DNA of 64,000 bases, taken from Paraburkholderia monticola (GTDB lineage Bacteria; Pseudomonadota; Gammaproteobacteria; Burkholderiales; Burkholderiaceae). A model generated the notes under the pieces. That model made no database searches, was not told where the DNA came from, and saw only the letters and a program-made list of their open reading frames with translations. Below are positions 42,426-54,110 of this stretch, piece by piece (position 1 is the first letter of the stretch; the number at the start of each line of letters is the position of its first letter). Both the position numbers and the translations under genes were made by a program. The DNA lies in assembly GCF_001580545.1 (NCBI RefSeq), contig NZ_LRBG01000003.1:267192-331191 (forward strand). The letters are read 5' to 3'.

Positions 42426-43829
42426 TCACACCTTCATTTCCTGAGCGAGGCGACCCGGCACACCGCCGATCGAACCCGCGCCCATCGTAATCACCACATC
42501 GCCGTCGCGCACCACCGTGGACAGCGCGTCCGGAACCTCATCCACCGTGTCGACGAACACCGGCTCGACCTTGCCCGCGACGCGCAACGCGCGCGCCAAC
42601 GCGCGGCCGTCCGCCGCGACGATCGGCGACTCGCCGGCCGCATAGACTTCGGTCAGCACGAGCGCATCGACAGTCGACAGCACCTTCACGAAATCCTCGA
42701 AGCAATCACGGGTACGCGTGAAGCGGTGCGGCTGGAACGCCAGCACCAGACGCCGGCCCGGAAACGCGCCGCGCGCCGCCGCGACCGTGGCGGCCATTTC
42801 GACCGGGTGGTGACCGTAGTCGTCCACCAGCGTGTAGGCGCCCGCGGCCTGGCCGTCGCTCACGACCGGCACTTCGCCGTAGCGCTGGAAGCGCCGGCCG
42901 ACGCCGTTGAATTCCGCGAGCGCTCGCTGGATATCGGCATCTTTCACCTCAAGTTCAGTCGCAATTGCAATTGCGGCCAGCGCGTTCTGCACGTTGTGCT
43001 CGCCCGGCAGGTTCAGCGTGATGTCGAGCGGCGCCGCGTCTTCGCGCAAAACGGTGAAATGCATGCGGCCTTCGCGCGCTTCGACGTTGACCGCGCGCAC
43101 CTGCGCATCGGCCGCGAAACCGTAGCGGATGATCGGCTTCGACACGAACGGCAGGATCTCCTTCACATTCGGATCGTCGACGCACAGCACCGCGATGCCG
43201 TAGAACGGCAGACGGTGCGTGAATTCGATGAACGCCTGCTTCAGACGCGCGAAGTCGTGACCATAGGTGTCCATATGGTCGGCGTCGATGTTCGTGATGA
43301 CCTCGATCACGGGGAACAGGTTCAGGAACGACGCGTCCGATTCGTCCGCCTCGGCGACGATGAAGTCGCCAGTGCCGAGACGCGCATTCGCGCCCGCGCT
43401 GATCAGCCGCCCGCCGATCACGAAGGTCGGATCGAGTCCGCCCGCTGCGAGCACGCTCGCGACGAGCGAGGTGGTCGTGGTCTTGCCGTGCGTGCCGGCA
43501 ATCGCGATGCCCTGCTTCAGACGCATCAGCTCCGCGAGCATCACGGCGCGCGGCACGATCGGAATGCGGCGATGACGCGCCTCGAGCACTTCGGGGTTGT
43601 CGCTGCGCACCGCGGTCGACACGACCACCGCGTTGGCGCCTTCGATGTTCTCGGCCGCGTGGCCGATCGAAATGCGCGCGCCGAGCGCGGCGAGACGCTC
43701 GGTGACCGCGTTGCCCGACAGGTCCGAGCCGCTCACCTGGTAGCCGAGATTGACGAGCACTTCGGCGATGCCGCTCATGCCGACGCCGCCGATACCGACG
43801 AAATGAATGTGTTTGACGATGTGTTTCAT
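42426..43829 (-). CDS. murC: UDP-N-acetylmuramate-L-alanine ligase
   Basis: 467 aa. Adds L-Ala to UDP-MurNAc. [17 protein letters not shown] (UDP site), [14 protein letters not shown] (ATP P-loop), [10 protein letters not shown], and [13 protein letters not shown] near the C-terminal domain. ATG overlaps the murG stop by 4 bp. Confidence 0.98.
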   Translation of the reverse strand: MKHIVKHIHFVGIGGVGMSGIAEVLVNLGYQVSGSDLSGNAVTERLAALGARISIGHAAENIEGANAVVVSTAVRSDNPEVLEARHRRIPIVPRAVMLAELMRLKQGIAIAGTHGKTTTTSLVASVLAAGGLDPTFVIGGRLISAGANARLGTGDFIVAEADESDASFLNLFPVIEVITNIDADHMDTYGHDFARLKQAFIEFTHRLPFYGIAVLCVDDPNVKEILPFVSKPIIRYGFAADAQVRAVNVEAREGRMHFTVLREDAAPLDITLNLPGEHNVQNALAAIAIATELEVKDADIQRALAEFNGVGRRFQRYGEVPVVSDGQAAGAYTLVDDYGHHPVEMAATVAAARGAFPGRRLVLAFQPHRFTRTRDCFEDFVKVLSTVDALVLTEVYAAGESPIVAADGRALARALRVAGKVEPVFVDTVDEVPDALSTVVRDGDVVITMGAGSIGGVPGRLAQEMKV

Positions 43830-44950
43830 TGCTTTCCTTCTGGGCTCACGCCCGCCATCGAACCCGCACCCGCCACCGTCGCGCAGATCTGCGCGACCTG
43901 TTCGGTGGCATCCGGTTTCGCGAGCGAGCGCGAACGCTCCGCCATTTCCGCGAGACTTTCCCGGGTCTGGCTGCGCAACCAGTCGGCGAGCTTTTCCGCC
44001 GACAGGTCGCGTTGTTGCACGACCAGCGCCGCGCCGTTGTCGGCGAGGAACGCTGCATTAGTGGTCTGGTGATCGTCGACCGCGTACGGGAACGGCACGA
44101 ACAGCGCCGCGACGCCGACCGCCGAAATCTCCGACACCGTCATCGCGCCCGAGCGGCAGATCACCAGATCGGCCTGCGCATAGGCGCTCGTCATGTCGTC
44201 GATGAACGGCACGAGCGAGACGTCCGCGCCTGCCTGCAAGCCCGCCGCCGCGTAGTTCTCGCGCAGCGCGTCGATATGCTTCGCGCCCGCCTGATGCACG
44301 ACGCGCGGCCGCTCGTTGGCGCCAAGCAGCGCGACCGCACGCGGCACGACTTCGTTCAACGCGGCGGCGCCGAGACTGCCGCCCACGACGAGCACGTTCA
44401 GCGGACCGTTACGCTGCGCGTAGCGTGCTTTGGGTGGATTCGCGCGCGCAAGTTCCTCGCGAATCGGATTGCCCGTCCATTCGGCGTGCGGCAACGCATT
44501 CGGAAATGCGACCAGCACGCGCTTCGCGAGCTTCGCCAGCACCTTGTTCGCGAGACCCGCGATCGAGTTCTGTTCGTGCAGCACGAGGGGGCGGCCGCTC
44601 AGTGCGGTCATCAAACCGGCCGGGAACGTGATGTAGCCGCCCATGCCGAGCACGACGTCGGGCTTCACGCGACGCAGCACGCTCAAGCTCTGCGTGCAGG
44701 CGCGCAGCAGGTTCACCGGCAGCATCAGCTTGGTCTTCAGACCCTTGCCGCGCACGCCGCCGAAGCGTACGTACTCCATCGGAATGCCGTGCTTCGCGAC
44801 GAGCGTCGCTTCCATGCCCGCGGGGTTGCCGAGCCACACGACCTTCCAGCCCCACGCCTGCATCAGATGCGCGACCGCGAGCCCCGGGAACACGTGTCCC
44901 CCGGTGCCACCGGCCATCACCATCAGCGTGCGTTGTGGCAGAGCCGTCAT
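43826..44950 (-). CDS. murG: UDP-GlcNAc:lipid I GlcNAc transferase MurG
   Basis: 374 aa. Converts lipid I to lipid II on the cytoplasmic membrane face. GT-B fold: [18 protein letters not shown] (G-loop 1), [23 protein letters not shown] (G-loop 2), [15 protein letters not shown] (UDP-GlcNAc site). Overlaps ftsW and murC by 4 bp each. Confidence 0.98.
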   Translation of the reverse strand: MTALPQRTLMVMAGGTGGHVFPGLAVAHLMQAWGWKVVWLGNPAGMEATLVAKHGIPMEYVRFGGVRGKGLKTKLMLPVNLLRACTQSLSVLRRVKPDVVLGMGGYITFPAGLMTALSGRPLVLHEQNSIAGLANKVLAKLAKRVLVAFPNALPHAEWTGNPIREELARANPPKARYAQRNGPLNVLVVGGSLGAAALNEVVPRAVALLGANERPRVVHQAGAKHIDALRENYAAAGLQAGADVSLVPFIDDMTSAYAQADLVICRSGAMTVSEISAVGVAALFVPFPYAVDDHQTTNAAFLADNGAALVVQQRDLSAEKLADWLRSQTRESLAEMAERSRSLAKPDATEQVAQICATVAGAGSMAGVSPEGKQ

Positions 44951-46209
44951 ACTTTGCCCCCGCGCATCAACACACGATTCTCATAGTCCACCCGCATCAG
45001 CACCGCGATCGCGACGCAGTTCAGCACGATGCCCGAACCGCCGTAGCTGACGAGCGGCAGCGTCAGGCCCTTGGTCGGCAGAAGACCGAGGTTCACGCCC
45101 ATGTTGATGAAGGTCTGCGCGCCGAACCAGATGCCGACGCCCTTGGCGACCAGACCCGCGAACGTGCGATCGAGTGCGAGCGCCTGACGGCCGATCTCGA
45201 ACGAGCGGCGCACGATCCAGTAGAACATCAGAATCACGACCAGCACGCCGACGAACCCCAGCTCCTCGCCGATCACCGCGAGGATGAAGTCGGTATGCGC
45301 TTCCGGCAGATAGTTGAGCTTTTCGACGCTGCCGCCGAGCCCCACGCCGAACCATTCGCCGCGCCCGAAAGCGATCAGCGAGTGCGTCAGCTGATAAGCC
45401 TTGCCCTGCGCGTAGCGGTCGTCCCACGGATCGAGGTACGCGAAGATCCGCTCACGACGCCACGGCGACGCCCACACCAGCAACGTGAAGGTGCCCACCG
45501 CGGTGGCGACCAGGCCGCCGAACAGCTTGCCGTTCACGCCGCCGAGGAACAGCACGCCCATCGCGATCGCCGCGATCACCATGAACGCGCCCATGTCGGG
45601 CTCGAGCAGCAGCAGCATGCCGACGAGACCCACGGCGACCGCCATCGGCAGGAAGCCCTTCGCGAGGCTGTGCATGTATTCCTGCTTGCGCACCGTGTAG
45701 TTCGCCGCGTAGATCGTCACCGCGAGCTTCATGATTTCCGACGGCTGCATGTTCGTGATGCCGAGCGGAATCCAGCGGCGCGCGCCGTTCACACCCTTGC
45801 CGACGTGCGGAATCAGCACGATCACGAGCGCGACGAGCGAGATCAGGAAGAGCTTCGGCGCGTACTTGTCCCACGTGGAAATCGGAATGCGGAACGACGC
45901 GACGCCGATCGCCGCGCCCATCAGCACGAAGATGATCTGGCGCACGAGAAACGCCCAATCGCGATACGACGAGTACTTCGGCGAATCGGGCATCGCGATC
46001 GACGCCGAGTACACCATCACGATGCCGAGCCCGAGCAGCGCAACGACCACCCAGAGCAGCGAGTGATCGTAGTCGAGCATGCGCGAGCGCAGCGGCCGCA
46101 CGCCGTTGACCGCGCTCGCAAGACCGCTGCCGCCCGTGCGGGTGGCGGTGCGCGCCGCGGTGCCATCGCCGCCTGCGTGCCGCGAGCCGAAGCGTTCCGA
46201 CCAGCTCAT
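44947..46209 (-). CDS. ftsW: Lipid II polymerase FtsW (SEDS family)
   Basis: 420 aa. Septal peptidoglycan glycosyltransferase paired with FtsI. About ten helices; SEDS motifs [31 protein letters not shown] and the conserved Asp-containing region [43 protein letters not shown] near the end. The ATG at 46209 shares ATGA with the murD stop; the N-terminal 45 residues are Arg/Gly-rich. Confidence 0.97.
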   Translation of the reverse strand: MSWSERFGSRHAGGDGTAARTATRTGGSGLASAVNGVRPLRSRMLDYDHSLLWVVVALLGLGIVMVYSASIAMPDSPKYSSYRDWAFLVRQIIFVLMGAAIGVASFRIPISTWDKYAPKLFLISLVALVIVLIPHVGKGVNGARRWIPLGITNMQPSEIMKLAVTIYAANYTVRKQEYMHSLAKGFLPMAVAVGLVGMLLLLEPDMGAFMVIAAIAMGVLFLGGVNGKLFGGLVATAVGTFTLLVWASPWRRERIFAYLDPWDDRYAQGKAYQLTHSLIAFGRGEWFGVGLGGSVEKLNYLPEAHTDFILAVIGEELGFVGVLVVILMFYWIVRRSFEIGRQALALDRTFAGLVAKGVGIWFGAQTFINMGVNLGLLPTKGLTLPLVSYGGSGIVLNCVAIAVLMRVDYENRVLMRGGKV

Positions 46210-47717
46210 ATCATCGTCCCCCGTTCGGCCGCGATGTCTTCGACCGTGCTGCGGAATACCGCGGCGCGGTGTGCATAGCCCTTGAACATGTCGAAGCTCG
46301 CGCACGCGGGCGACAGCAACACCGCGTCGCCGGGCTGCGCGAGCGCGGTGGCCGCGCGCGTCGCCTCTTCCAGCGTCGCGTGATCGGTCATCGCGACGCC
46401 GCTATGTTCGAGCGCCGCGCGAATCTGCGGCGCGTCACGACCGATCAGCATCACCGCGCGACACCAGCGCATCACCGGCGCGGCGAGCGGCTCGAATGCC
46501 TGGCCCTTGCCGTCGCCGCCGGCGATCAGCACGACGCGCTGAGCGAGACCGTCGAGCGCGGCGACCGTTGCACCCACGTTGGTGCCCTTGCTGTCGTCCA
46601 CGTAGTCGACGCCGTCGATCGATGCGATCAGCTCCACGCGATGCGGCTCGCCGCGGTACTCGCGCAGGCCGTGCAGCAGCGGCGCGCCGGGCAGGCCGAT
46701 CGCACGCGCGAGCGCGTACGCGGCCAGCGCGTTCGCGGCGTTGTGCAGACCGCGGATGCGCAGTGCGTCGGCGGGCATCAGGCGCTTCAGCGTGATGTCG
46801 GGCGTTGCGACCGCTTCGTTCTTGCGACGGCGCTTCGTCGTCGGTGCGTCGCTCGCGTCGCGATCTTGCGCCTCGACGAGCCACACCATGCCGTTGTCGC
46901 GCAACAGGCCATAGTCGCCGTCGTTCTTTGGCTCGCTGGTGCCGAACGTGACGATCTCCGCGTCGCCGGCGGCAGGTGCGAGCGCCATCACGCGCGCATC
47001 GTCGCGGTTCAGCACGCGCACCGTCTGTGTACCGAAGATGCGGCCCTTCGCGGCCGCGTACGCATCGAGTCCGCCGTGCCAGTCCAGGTGGTCCTGCGTG
47101 ATGTTCAGCACGACGGCGGCGTCCGGCGTAAACGTGTGCGAGGTCTCCAGCTGGAAGCTCGACAGTTCGAGCACCCACACGTCGGGCAGCGCGGTCTGGT
47201 CGATCGCTTCGGACAGCTTGTCGAGCAGCGACGGGCTGATGTTGCCCGCCACCGCGACCTTCTTGCCCGCGCGTTCGCATAGCAAGCCGGTCAGGCTCGT
47301 CGTCGTGGTCTTGCCGTTCGTGCCGGTGATCGCGATCACCTTCGGCGCGTAGCCGGACTCGCCGAGCGTGCGCAGCGCCTGCGAGAACAGTTCGAGCTCG
47401 CCCCACACCGGGATGCCCTGCTCGCGCGCGGCCGTGATCAGCGGCAGCAGATCGGCCGCGAGCGGCGACAGCCCCGGGCTGATCGCGACCAGCTCGACAC
47501 CGTCGAGCAGCACCGGCGAAAACGCACCGCCGACGAAATCGGCATCGACACCATGCGCTTCGAGCGCGGACAGGTTCGGCGGCACTTCGCGCGTATCGGC
47601 CACGCGCAGCCGACAGCCGTGCCTGGCGCACCAGCGCGCCATCGCGAGACCGGATTCACCCAGTCCCAGCACGAGCACCATCGGCTTTTGCCGATCCCGA
47701 AACTTCTCGCCGAACAT
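46206..47717 (-). CDS. murD: UDP-MurNAc-L-Ala-D-glutamate ligase
   Basis: 503 aa, longer than E. coli MurD (438). Adds D-Glu. [14 protein letters not shown] (UDP site), [16 protein letters not shown] (P-loop), [22 protein letters not shown]. The extra length includes a charged insert ([18 protein letters not shown], about residues 300-317) within the central domain, which seems lineage-specific. Next to mraY with 25 bp between. Confidence 0.96.
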   Translation of the reverse strand: MFGEKFRDRQKPMVLVLGLGESGLAMARWCARHGCRLRVADTREVPPNLSALEAHGVDADFVGGAFSPVLLDGVELVAISPGLSPLAADLLPLITAAREQGIPVWGELELFSQALRTLGESGYAPKVIAITGTNGKTTTTSLTGLLCERAGKKVAVAGNISPSLLDKLSEAIDQTALPDVWVLELSSFQLETSHTFTPDAAVVLNITQDHLDWHGGLDAYAAAKGRIFGTQTVRVLNRDDARVMALAPAAGDAEIVTFGTSEPKNDGDYGLLRDNGMVWLVEAQDRDASDAPTTKRRRKNEAVATPDITLKRLMPADALRIRGLHNAANALAAYALARAIGLPGAPLLHGLREYRGEPHRVELIASIDGVDYVDDSKGTNVGATVAALDGLAQRVVLIAGGDGKGQAFEPLAAPVMRWCRAVMLIGRDAPQIRAALEHSGVAMTDHATLEEATRAATALAQPGDAVLLSPACASFDMFKGYAHRAAVFRSTVEDIAAERGTMI

Positions 47718-47742
47718 CGCCTGCTTCCTTAAATACTGCTGC

Positions 47743-48912
47743 TTAGCGCAATTTGAGCGTGGACAAACCGAACAGGCACAACATCAACGTGATGATCCAG
47801 AAACGCACGACCACCTGCGTTTCCTTCCAGCCCGACAATTCGAAATGGTGATGCAGCGGCGCCATCTTGAAGAAGCGCCGCCCTTCGCCGAAGCGGCGTT
47901 TGGTGTATTTGAACCACGTGACCTGCAGCATCACCGACAGCGTTTCCGCGACGAAAATGCCGCCCATGATGAACAGCACGATTTCCTGACGCACGATCAC
48001 CGCGACCGTGCCGAGCGCGCCGCCGAGCGCGAGCGCGCCGACGTCGCCCATGAACATCTGCGCCGGGTGCGTGTTGAACCAGAGGAACGCAAGACCCGCG
48101 CCGCCCATCGCCGAACAGAAGATCAGCAATTCGCCCGCGCCGGGAATATGCGGAAACAGCAGGTACTTCGAATAGACCGAGCTGCCCATCACATAGGCGA
48201 ACACGCCGAGCGACGCGCCCACCAGCACGACCGGCATGATCACGAGACCGTCGAGGCCGTCGGTCAGATTCACCGCGTTGCTCGCGCCGACGATCACCAG
48301 GTACGTGAGCACGATGAAGCCCCACACGCCGAGTGGATAGGTGATCGACTTGAAGAACGGCACCAGCAGGTCGGCGCGCGCGGGCAGGCCCATCGACAAA
48401 CCGCTGCGTACCCACGCCATGAACAGGTCGAAGACGCGCACGTTGCTCGCCTCGGACACGCTGAACGCGAGATAAACCGCCGCGAACAGACCGATCACCG
48501 ACTGCCAGAAATACTTCTCGCGCGACGACATGCCGCGCGGGTCCTTGTAGACGACCTTGCGGTAATCGTCGACCCAGCCGATCACGCCGAAACCGAACGT
48601 AACGAGAATCACGATCCAGATGAAACGGTTGGTCAGATCGGCCCACAACAGCGTGGCCACGCCGATGCCGAGCAGGATCAGCACGCCGCCCATGGTCGGC
48701 GTGCCGGATTTGACGAGGTGGGTTTGCGGACCGTCTTTGCGGACGGCCTGGCCGACCTTCATCGCGGTCAGCTTGCGAATCACCGCCGGGCCGCAGACGA
48801 GCCCGATCGACAATGCGGTGATGCTCGCCATCACCGCGCGAAACGTCAGATAACTGAACACGCGCAAGAAGCTTGCGTCATTCTGCAGCCATTGCGCCAG
48901 CGCCAGTAGCAT
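47743..48912 (-). CDS. mraY: Phospho-MurNAc-pentapeptide transferase MraY
   Basis: 389 aa. Makes lipid I from UDP-MurNAc-pentapeptide and undecaprenyl phosphate. About ten helices; [13 protein letters not shown], the catalytic aspartates in GWVDDYRKV and NLTDGLDGL, and [19 protein letters not shown] (C-terminal His motif) is present. 17 bp after murF. Confidence 0.98.
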   Translation of the reverse strand: MLLALAQWLQNDASFLRVFSYLTFRAVMASITALSIGLVCGPAVIRKLTAMKVGQAVRKDGPQTHLVKSGTPTMGGVLILLGIGVATLLWADLTNRFIWIVILVTFGFGVIGWVDDYRKVVYKDPRGMSSREKYFWQSVIGLFAAVYLAFSVSEASNVRVFDLFMAWVRSGLSMGLPARADLLVPFFKSITYPLGVWGFIVLTYLVIVGASNAVNLTDGLDGLVIMPVVLVGASLGVFAYVMGSSVYSKYLLFPHIPGAGELLIFCSAMGGAGLAFLWFNTHPAQMFMGDVGALALGGALGTVAVIVRQEIVLFIMGGIFVAETLSVMLQVTWFKYTKRRFGEGRRFFKMAPLHHHFELSGWKETQVVVRFWIITLMLCLFGLSTLKLR

Positions 48913-48929
48913 GCGTGGATCCTTCTATT

Positions 48930-50342
48930 TCAATGTGCGGCGGGCGTCGAGCCCGCGGCGTTGGGTTGTGGACTCGTAACGGCGTCCACCACGCGCTCCA
49001 TCTGCATGAAGCGCGAGCCTTTCACGAGAAACGTTGCGGCAGCGCCGAAGCCGGCCTGCTGCAGTTGCGCGACCAGCGCGCCGACATCGGCGAGGTGGTG
49101 CGCGCCCGCGCCGTACGCGGTGCAGGCGTCGCGCGAGGCGTCGCCCATCGCATACAGCGCGTCGATACCGCGCTCTTTCGCATACGCGCCGATTTCGCGG
49201 TGAAACGCCGGGCCGTTGTCGCCGACTTCGCCCATGTCGCCCATCACGAGCACACGCGGCGAGGGGCGCGACGCGAGCACGTCGATCGCGGCGCGCATCG
49301 AATCGGGATTCGCGTTGTAGGTGTCGTCGATCACGGTTGCGCCCGCGAGCGTGCCGAGCGCGGCCTGCTTGACCTGCAGGCGTCCCTTCACCGCGCCGAA
49401 CGATTCGAGGCCGCGCTGGATCGCGTCGAGCGACACACCCGCCGCCAACGCCGCCGAAGTCGCCGCGAGCGCGTTGTGCGCGTTGTGATTGCCGAGCACC
49501 TGCAGCGTGATGTCGAGATGGCCTTGCGGCGTGTCGATGCTCAAACGCTTGCCGTCGAAGGTGCCCTTCACCGCCGCTTCGGTCGTGCGCTCAGCACTGT
49601 TCAGCGCGAAATCGATGATGCGATTGCCGGTCGCGGCGACGCGCCAGATGCTCGCGTACGCGTCGTCCGCGGGGAACACCGCCGTGCCTTCCGGCGACAG
49701 CGCGTGAATCACGCTCGCATGTTCGAGCGCGACCGCTTCGACGGTCGCCATGAATTCCTGGTGCTCGCGCTGCGCGTTGTTGACGACGGCGACCGTCGGC
49801 TCGGCGAGTTTCGCGAGCAGTTCGGTTTCGCCCGGATGGTTCATGCCGAGTTCGACCACCGCGAGACGATGCGCGGCGTGAATGCGGAACAGCGTGAGCG
49901 GCAGGCCGATGTCGTTGTTGAAATTGCCCGCGGTCGCAAGGCGCGCATCCGCGCCGACCGCCGCCGCAAAGATCGACGCGATCATTTCCTTGACCGTGGT
50001 TTTGCCGTTGCTGCCCGTCACCGCGACGAGCGGCAGGTCGAACTGACGACGCCAGCCGCGCGCAAGCGCGCCGAGCGCCGCACGCGTATCGGCGACGCGG
50101 ATCGCGGGCACGCTCCAGTTCTCCGGCGTGCGCGCGACGAGCACCGCCGCGACGTTGCGTTCGGCGACTTGCGGCAGGAAGTCGTGCGCGTCGAAACGAT
50201 CGCCCTTGATCGCGATGAACAGATCGCCGGGGCCGGCGCTGCGGCTGTCGGTCGAGACGCGCTCGAAGCGCACGCTGTCGTCGCCGGTGACGACTGCGCC
50301 GGGAATCTGCGCGGCGGCTGCGCGTAGCGAGAACATGGTCAT
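48930..50342 (-). CDS. murF: UDP-MurNAc-tripeptide-D-Ala-D-Ala ligase MurF
   Basis: 470 aa. Adds the D-Ala-D-Ala dipeptide. VTGSNGKTTVKEM (P-loop), DDTYNANPDSMRAA, NNDIGLPLTLFR, VMGDMGEVGDN. The frame stays open far upstream inside murE (to 51209), but GGAGG six nt before the ATG at 50342 and the ATGA overlap with the murE stop fix the start; an ATG two codons later is possible. Confidence 0.96.
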   Translation of the reverse strand: MTMFSLRAAAAQIPGAVVTGDDSVRFERVSTDSRSAGPGDLFIAIKGDRFDAHDFLPQVAERNVAAVLVARTPENWSVPAIRVADTRAALGALARGWRRQFDLPLVAVTGSNGKTTVKEMIASIFAAAVGADARLATAGNFNNDIGLPLTLFRIHAAHRLAVVELGMNHPGETELLAKLAEPTVAVVNNAQREHQEFMATVEAVALEHASVIHALSPEGTAVFPADDAYASIWRVAATGNRIIDFALNSAERTTEAAVKGTFDGKRLSIDTPQGHLDITLQVLGNHNAHNALAATSAALAAGVSLDAIQRGLESFGAVKGRLQVKQAALGTLAGATVIDDTYNANPDSMRAAIDVLASRPSPRVLVMGDMGEVGDNGPAFHREIGAYAKERGIDALYAMGDASRDACTAYGAGAHHLADVGALVAQLQQAGFGAAATFLVKGSRFMQMERVVDAVTSPQPNAAGSTPAAH

Positions 50343-51901
50343 TCGCCACCTCCGCGTGTTTGTGTGGCCCGCGCGGCGAGCGCGAGGCGGGCGTGATCCT
50401 GATCGGAGAAAGCGCGTTTCTTGCCCATGATTTCCTGTGTCGCTTCGTGCCCCTTGCCGGCCAGCACGATCACGTCTTCGCGAGCGGCGCCGCGGATTGC
50501 CTGCAGGATCGCGCTCGCGCGGTCCTCGATACGGCGCGCGTGCGACGCATCCGTCATGCCGGCGGTAATTTGCTCGATGATCGCGAGCGGATCTTCGCTG
50601 CGCGGGTTGTCGCTCGTCACGACGACGTTGTCGGCCAGCCGCTCGGCGATCGCGCCCATCAGCGGACGCTTGGTCGCATCGCGGTCGCCGCCGCAGCCGA
50701 ACATGCAGACGAGTTCGCCGCCGCGCGCGGTCGCGATCGGGCGTAGTGCCTCGAGCGTCTTTTCGAGCGCATCGGGTGTGTGCGCGTAGTCGATCACGAC
50801 GAGGGGTTCGTCGTTCTGCAGACGGCCGCCCAAACGCTGCATGCGGCCGTTCACCGGTTCGAGCTTGACGAGTTCGGCGAGCGCCGCGGCGAATGGCAGG
50901 TCGGCGGCGAGCAGCACGCCGAGTACCGCGAGCAGATTGCTGACGTTGAAGAGGCCGAGCGTTTGCACTTCGACTTCGGCGTCGCCCCAGTCCGATGTGT
51001 TCAGATGAAACGCGGTGCCGTTCGCGGTGGCGCGCACGTTCGATGCGGTGAGCCATGCGTCGGCTTGCGATGTGTCTGTGGCGTTCGCGTCGGCTTGCCC
51101 GGCCTCGATGCCATAGGCGATCGTGCGCGCATGAGCACGCGTGCTCGCGAGCAAACGCCGGCCGGCGGCATCGTCGCGATTGATCACGGCCGCGCGCAGC
51201 CCGGGCCATGCGAACAGGCGCGCCTTGGCGGTTTCATACGCCTCGAACGTGCCGTGATAGTCGAGATGGTCCTGCGTCAGGTTCGTGAACACGGCGATGT
51301 CGAACGCGGTGCCGTTCACGCGGCCCTGGTGCAGCGCATGCGACGAGACTTCCATCGCCACTGCCTGCGCGCCCGCGTCGCGCAATTGCGCGAGGCCGCG
51401 TTGCAACTGCGGCGCGTCGGGCGTCGTGAAGCCGGTGTGCGTGAGGTGACCGACGAAGCCCGTGCCGAGCGTGCCGACGATCGCGCAGCGCGTGCCGAGC
51501 GCGGACAGCGCCGCGGCGACCCACTGGCTACACGAGGTCTTGCCGTTCGTGCCGGTGATGCCGACCGCGAGCATCGCGTCGCTCGGATCGCGATACCACG
51601 CGCTCGCAATCGTGCCGGCGAGTTCGTTCAACGCCGGCACCGCGTGCGCGACGGACGCGTCGAGCGTGCCGCTGAAACCTTCGGGTTGCACGAGCACGGC
51701 GGTGGCGCCGCGTTCGATGGCCGCGTCGATGAACGCGCGGTTGTCCGCGCCTTCGACCGCGTAGGCGAAAAACGCGTCGCCGGCCGCGAGCGAGCGCGTG
51801 TCGGCGTGCAGATGCGCGCCTGGCTGCGCGTGCGCGTGCAGCCAGGCGAGGGCGTCGGCGATCTGCCGGTGCGCTGGATGTTGCTCGCGCAGCGCGCTCA
51901 T
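50339..51901 (-). CDS. murE: UDP-MurNAc-tripeptide synthetase MurE (meso-DAP adding)
   Basis: 520 aa. [15 protein letters not shown] (P-loop); the specificity motif DNPRSEDP points to meso-diaminopimelate rather than lysine; NLTQDHLDYHG holds the carbamylated-lysine region. Central and C-terminal Mur ligase domains follow at about 110-325 and 345-435. Overlaps ftsI and murF by 4 bp each. Confidence 0.97.
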   Translation of the reverse strand: MSALREQHPAHRQIADALAWLHAHAQPGAHLHADTRSLAAGDAFFAYAVEGADNRAFIDAAIERGATAVLVQPEGFSGTLDASVAHAVPALNELAGTIASAWYRDPSDAMLAVGITGTNGKTSCSQWVAAALSALGTRCAIVGTLGTGFVGHLTHTGFTTPDAPQLQRGLAQLRDAGAQAVAMEVSSHALHQGRVNGTAFDIAVFTNLTQDHLDYHGTFEAYETAKARLFAWPGLRAAVINRDDAAGRRLLASTRAHARTIAYGIEAGQADANATDTSQADAWLTASNVRATANGTAFHLNTSDWGDAEVEVQTLGLFNVSNLLAVLGVLLAADLPFAAALAELVKLEPVNGRMQRLGGRLQNDEPLVVIDYAHTPDALEKTLEALRPIATARGGELVCMFGCGGDRDATKRPLMGAIAERLADNVVVTSDNPRSEDPLAIIEQITAGMTDASHARRIEDRASAILQAIRGAAREDVIVLAGKGHEATQEIMGKKRAFSDQDHARLALAARATQTRGGGE

Positions 51902-53763
51902 CGCTCGACTCCTGGATGATTTTTCGGGTTGGCGGAAATGGTCATCTTCTTGACGCCGGCATTCGTCGACAGCTTCTTCGCCTCGGACTGCGCGGCCGGC
52001 ACGCTCGGCGCGGACGCAGCCGAATCGTCGGACACGACCATCTGCTTGACGGGCATGTCGGGCGGCACGTTCAGCGCGCGCAGCGTATCGCCGACGATGC
52101 CCGAGAACACCGGGCCCGACACCTGGCCGCCGAAGTGGCTGCCGGCGGTCGGTTCGTCGACCGACACCGCGACGACGATGCGCGGATTCGGCATCGGCGC
52201 CATGCCGACGAACGAGGCGCGATATTTGGAATGGTCGTAGCCGTGCGGCCCGTGCTTGTACGCGGTACCGCTCTTGCCGCCGACGCGATAGCCGGGCACC
52301 GCCGCGTCCGGCGACGTGCCTTGCGCCGACACCACGGTTTCGAGCATCGTGCGCACTTCACGCGCGGTGGTCGGCGAAAAGATCTGCGGACCGATGGCCG
52401 GCTGGTCGCCCGGCACATGGAAAATCGTCACCGGCATGATCTGGCCGTCGTGCGCGATCGCGGTGTACGCGCGGCCGAGCTGGAACAGCGACACCGACAG
52501 GCCGTAGCCGTACGACATGGTCGCCTGTTCGATGCGGCGCCAGCTCTTCCACGGCCGCAGACGACCCGCCGCCGCGCCCGGGAAGCCGACCTTCGGCGCC
52601 TGGCCGAGACCGATGCTGGTATACATGTTCCACATCTCTTCGGGCCGCAACTGCATCGCGATCTTGGTCGCGCCGATGTTGCTCGACTTCTGGATCACGC
52701 CGCCGACCGTCAGCACGCCGAAACCGCTGTCGTCGGTGATCGGCGCGCCGTCGAGTACGAAATGGCCGTTGCCCGTATCCACCAGTGTAGTCGGCGTCAC
52801 GCGGTGCAGATCGAGCGCGAGCGAAACCGTGAACGGCTTCATGATCGAGCCCGGCTCGAACGTGTCGGTCAGGATCCGGTTGCGCAGCTGGTCGCCGGTC
52901 AGGTGCGTGCGGTCGTTCGGGTTGTAGGTCGGATAGTTGACGAGCGCGAGCACCTCGCCGGTGCGCACGTCGATCACCATCGCCGCGCCAGCCTTGGCCT
53001 TGGTTCTCTCGACGGCCGCTTTCAGGTTCGTATAGGCGATGTACTGGATCTTGCTGTCGATCGACAGATCGACATCGCGGCCGTTGTGCGGCACGACCTG
53101 CTCGTCCACGTCCTCGATGATGTGGCCCATGCGGTCCTTGATCACGCGACGGCTGCCGGACATGCCCGCGAGCAACTTCTGGTCGCCGAGCTCGACGCCT
53201 TCCTGGCCTTCGTCCTCGACGTTCGTGAAGCCGATCAGGTGCGCCGTGATCTCGCCTTCCGGATAAAAGCGCTTGTATTCGTCGCGCGAGTAAATGCCGG
53301 GAATGTCGAGCCCAACGACCTTCTCGGCGACGTCGACTGGCACCTGGCGCTTCACGTAGACGAAAGTCTTGTCTTCCGACAACTTCGCACGCAGCTCCTT
53401 CGTGGTCATGCCGAGTAGCTTGCCGAGCGCGTCGAGCTTGTCGGCGCCGAGGTCGTCCGGCACCGATTCGGGAATCGCCCAGATGGCGCGCACCGGCAGA
53501 CTCGTGGCGAGCACGAGACCGTTGCGATCGAGAATCTTGCCGCGCGTGGCCGGCATGTCGATGCGGCGTTGATAGCGGATTTCGCCCTGCTTCAGATAGA
53601 ACGCGTTGCCCGGTCCCTGAATCCAGAACGCGCGCGCGGCGAGCGCGACGAACGCCATGAACAGCAGGAACACGACGAGCTTCGAGCGCCACATCGGCAG
53701 GCGCACCGACAAGATCGGGTTGGCCGAAAACGCGACGCTCTTGTGCGCCGACGATTTTTTCAT
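51898..53763 (-). CDS. ftsI: Septal transpeptidase FtsI (PBP3)
   Basis: 621 aa. Cross-links septal peptidoglycan. One N-terminal helix (LVVFLLFMAFVALAARAF), a pedestal domain (about 60-240, TRGKILDRNGLVLATS), and a transpeptidase with SxxK in EPGSIMKPF, SxN in KSSNIGATK and KSGTA in GGKSGTAYKHG, where many PBPs have KTG. The C-terminal 45 residues are Ser/Ala/Lys-rich. Target of beta-lactams. Confidence 0.97.
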   Translation of the reverse strand: MKKSSAHKSVAFSANPILSVRLPMWRSKLVVFLLFMAFVALAARAFWIQGPGNAFYLKQGEIRYQRRIDMPATRGKILDRNGLVLATSLPVRAIWAIPESVPDDLGADKLDALGKLLGMTTKELRAKLSEDKTFVYVKRQVPVDVAEKVVGLDIPGIYSRDEYKRFYPEGEITAHLIGFTNVEDEGQEGVELGDQKLLAGMSGSRRVIKDRMGHIIEDVDEQVVPHNGRDVDLSIDSKIQYIAYTNLKAAVERTKAKAGAAMVIDVRTGEVLALVNYPTYNPNDRTHLTGDQLRNRILTDTFEPGSIMKPFTVSLALDLHRVTPTTLVDTGNGHFVLDGAPITDDSGFGVLTVGGVIQKSSNIGATKIAMQLRPEEMWNMYTSIGLGQAPKVGFPGAAAGRLRPWKSWRRIEQATMSYGYGLSVSLFQLGRAYTAIAHDGQIMPVTIFHVPGDQPAIGPQIFSPTTAREVRTMLETVVSAQGTSPDAAVPGYRVGGKSGTAYKHGPHGYDHSKYRASFVGMAPMPNPRIVVAVSVDEPTAGSHFGGQVSGPVFSGIVGDTLRALNVPPDMPVKQMVVSDDSAASAPSVPAAQSEAKKLSTNAGVKKMTISANPKNHPGVER

Positions 53764-54110
53764 CGGTTGCCTCCGCGACGGGTCGCGGCCGGCGCCGAGG
53801 CCGGAGCGGAAGTCGGAACGGGCGCGTCGACCGCGGTCGCGGTACCCGGGTTCAGCGTCAGGTACTGGGTGCGGCCCGTGGTGACCGATTGCATCTTCAG
53901 CGAGGCGGTGGCGATCTGCTCGATGCGCGACGTTTTGGACAGCGCGCTCTGCTGATATTGAAGCTGCGAATAGTCCTGCTGCAGCTGACGCTCCTGCGAC
54001 TGCGCGCGCTGCAACTGGATAAAGACCTGTCGCTGCTGATTGGTCGCGTTGACGACCGACAAGGCACAGCCCATCACGATGATCAGCAGGAAAATATTGA
54101 GGCGGTTCAT
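53760..54110 (-). CDS. ftsL: Cell division protein FtsL
   Basis: 116 aa. Short cytoplasmic N-terminus, membrane helix [19 protein letters not shown] (about 3-21), then a coiled coil ([25 protein letters not shown]) and a Pro/Ala-rich tail. Pairs with FtsB/FtsQ. ATG overlaps the rsmH stop and its stop overlaps ftsI. Confidence 0.95.
   Translation of the reverse strand: MNRLNIFLLIIVMGCALSVVNATNQQRQVFIQLQRAQSQERQLQQDYSQLQYQQSALSKTSRIEQIATASLKMQSVTTGRTQYLTLNPGTATAVDAPVPTSAPASAPAATRRGGNR

Noticed and set aside
48873..50327. Long plus-strand frame across murF
   Set aside because: Shadow of murF on the opposite strand; no motif or ribosome site.
51898..53763. Loss of the KTG motif in FtsI
   Set aside because: KSG is an accepted variant of the third transpeptidase motif; the SxxK and SxN motifs are intact, so the enzyme should be active.
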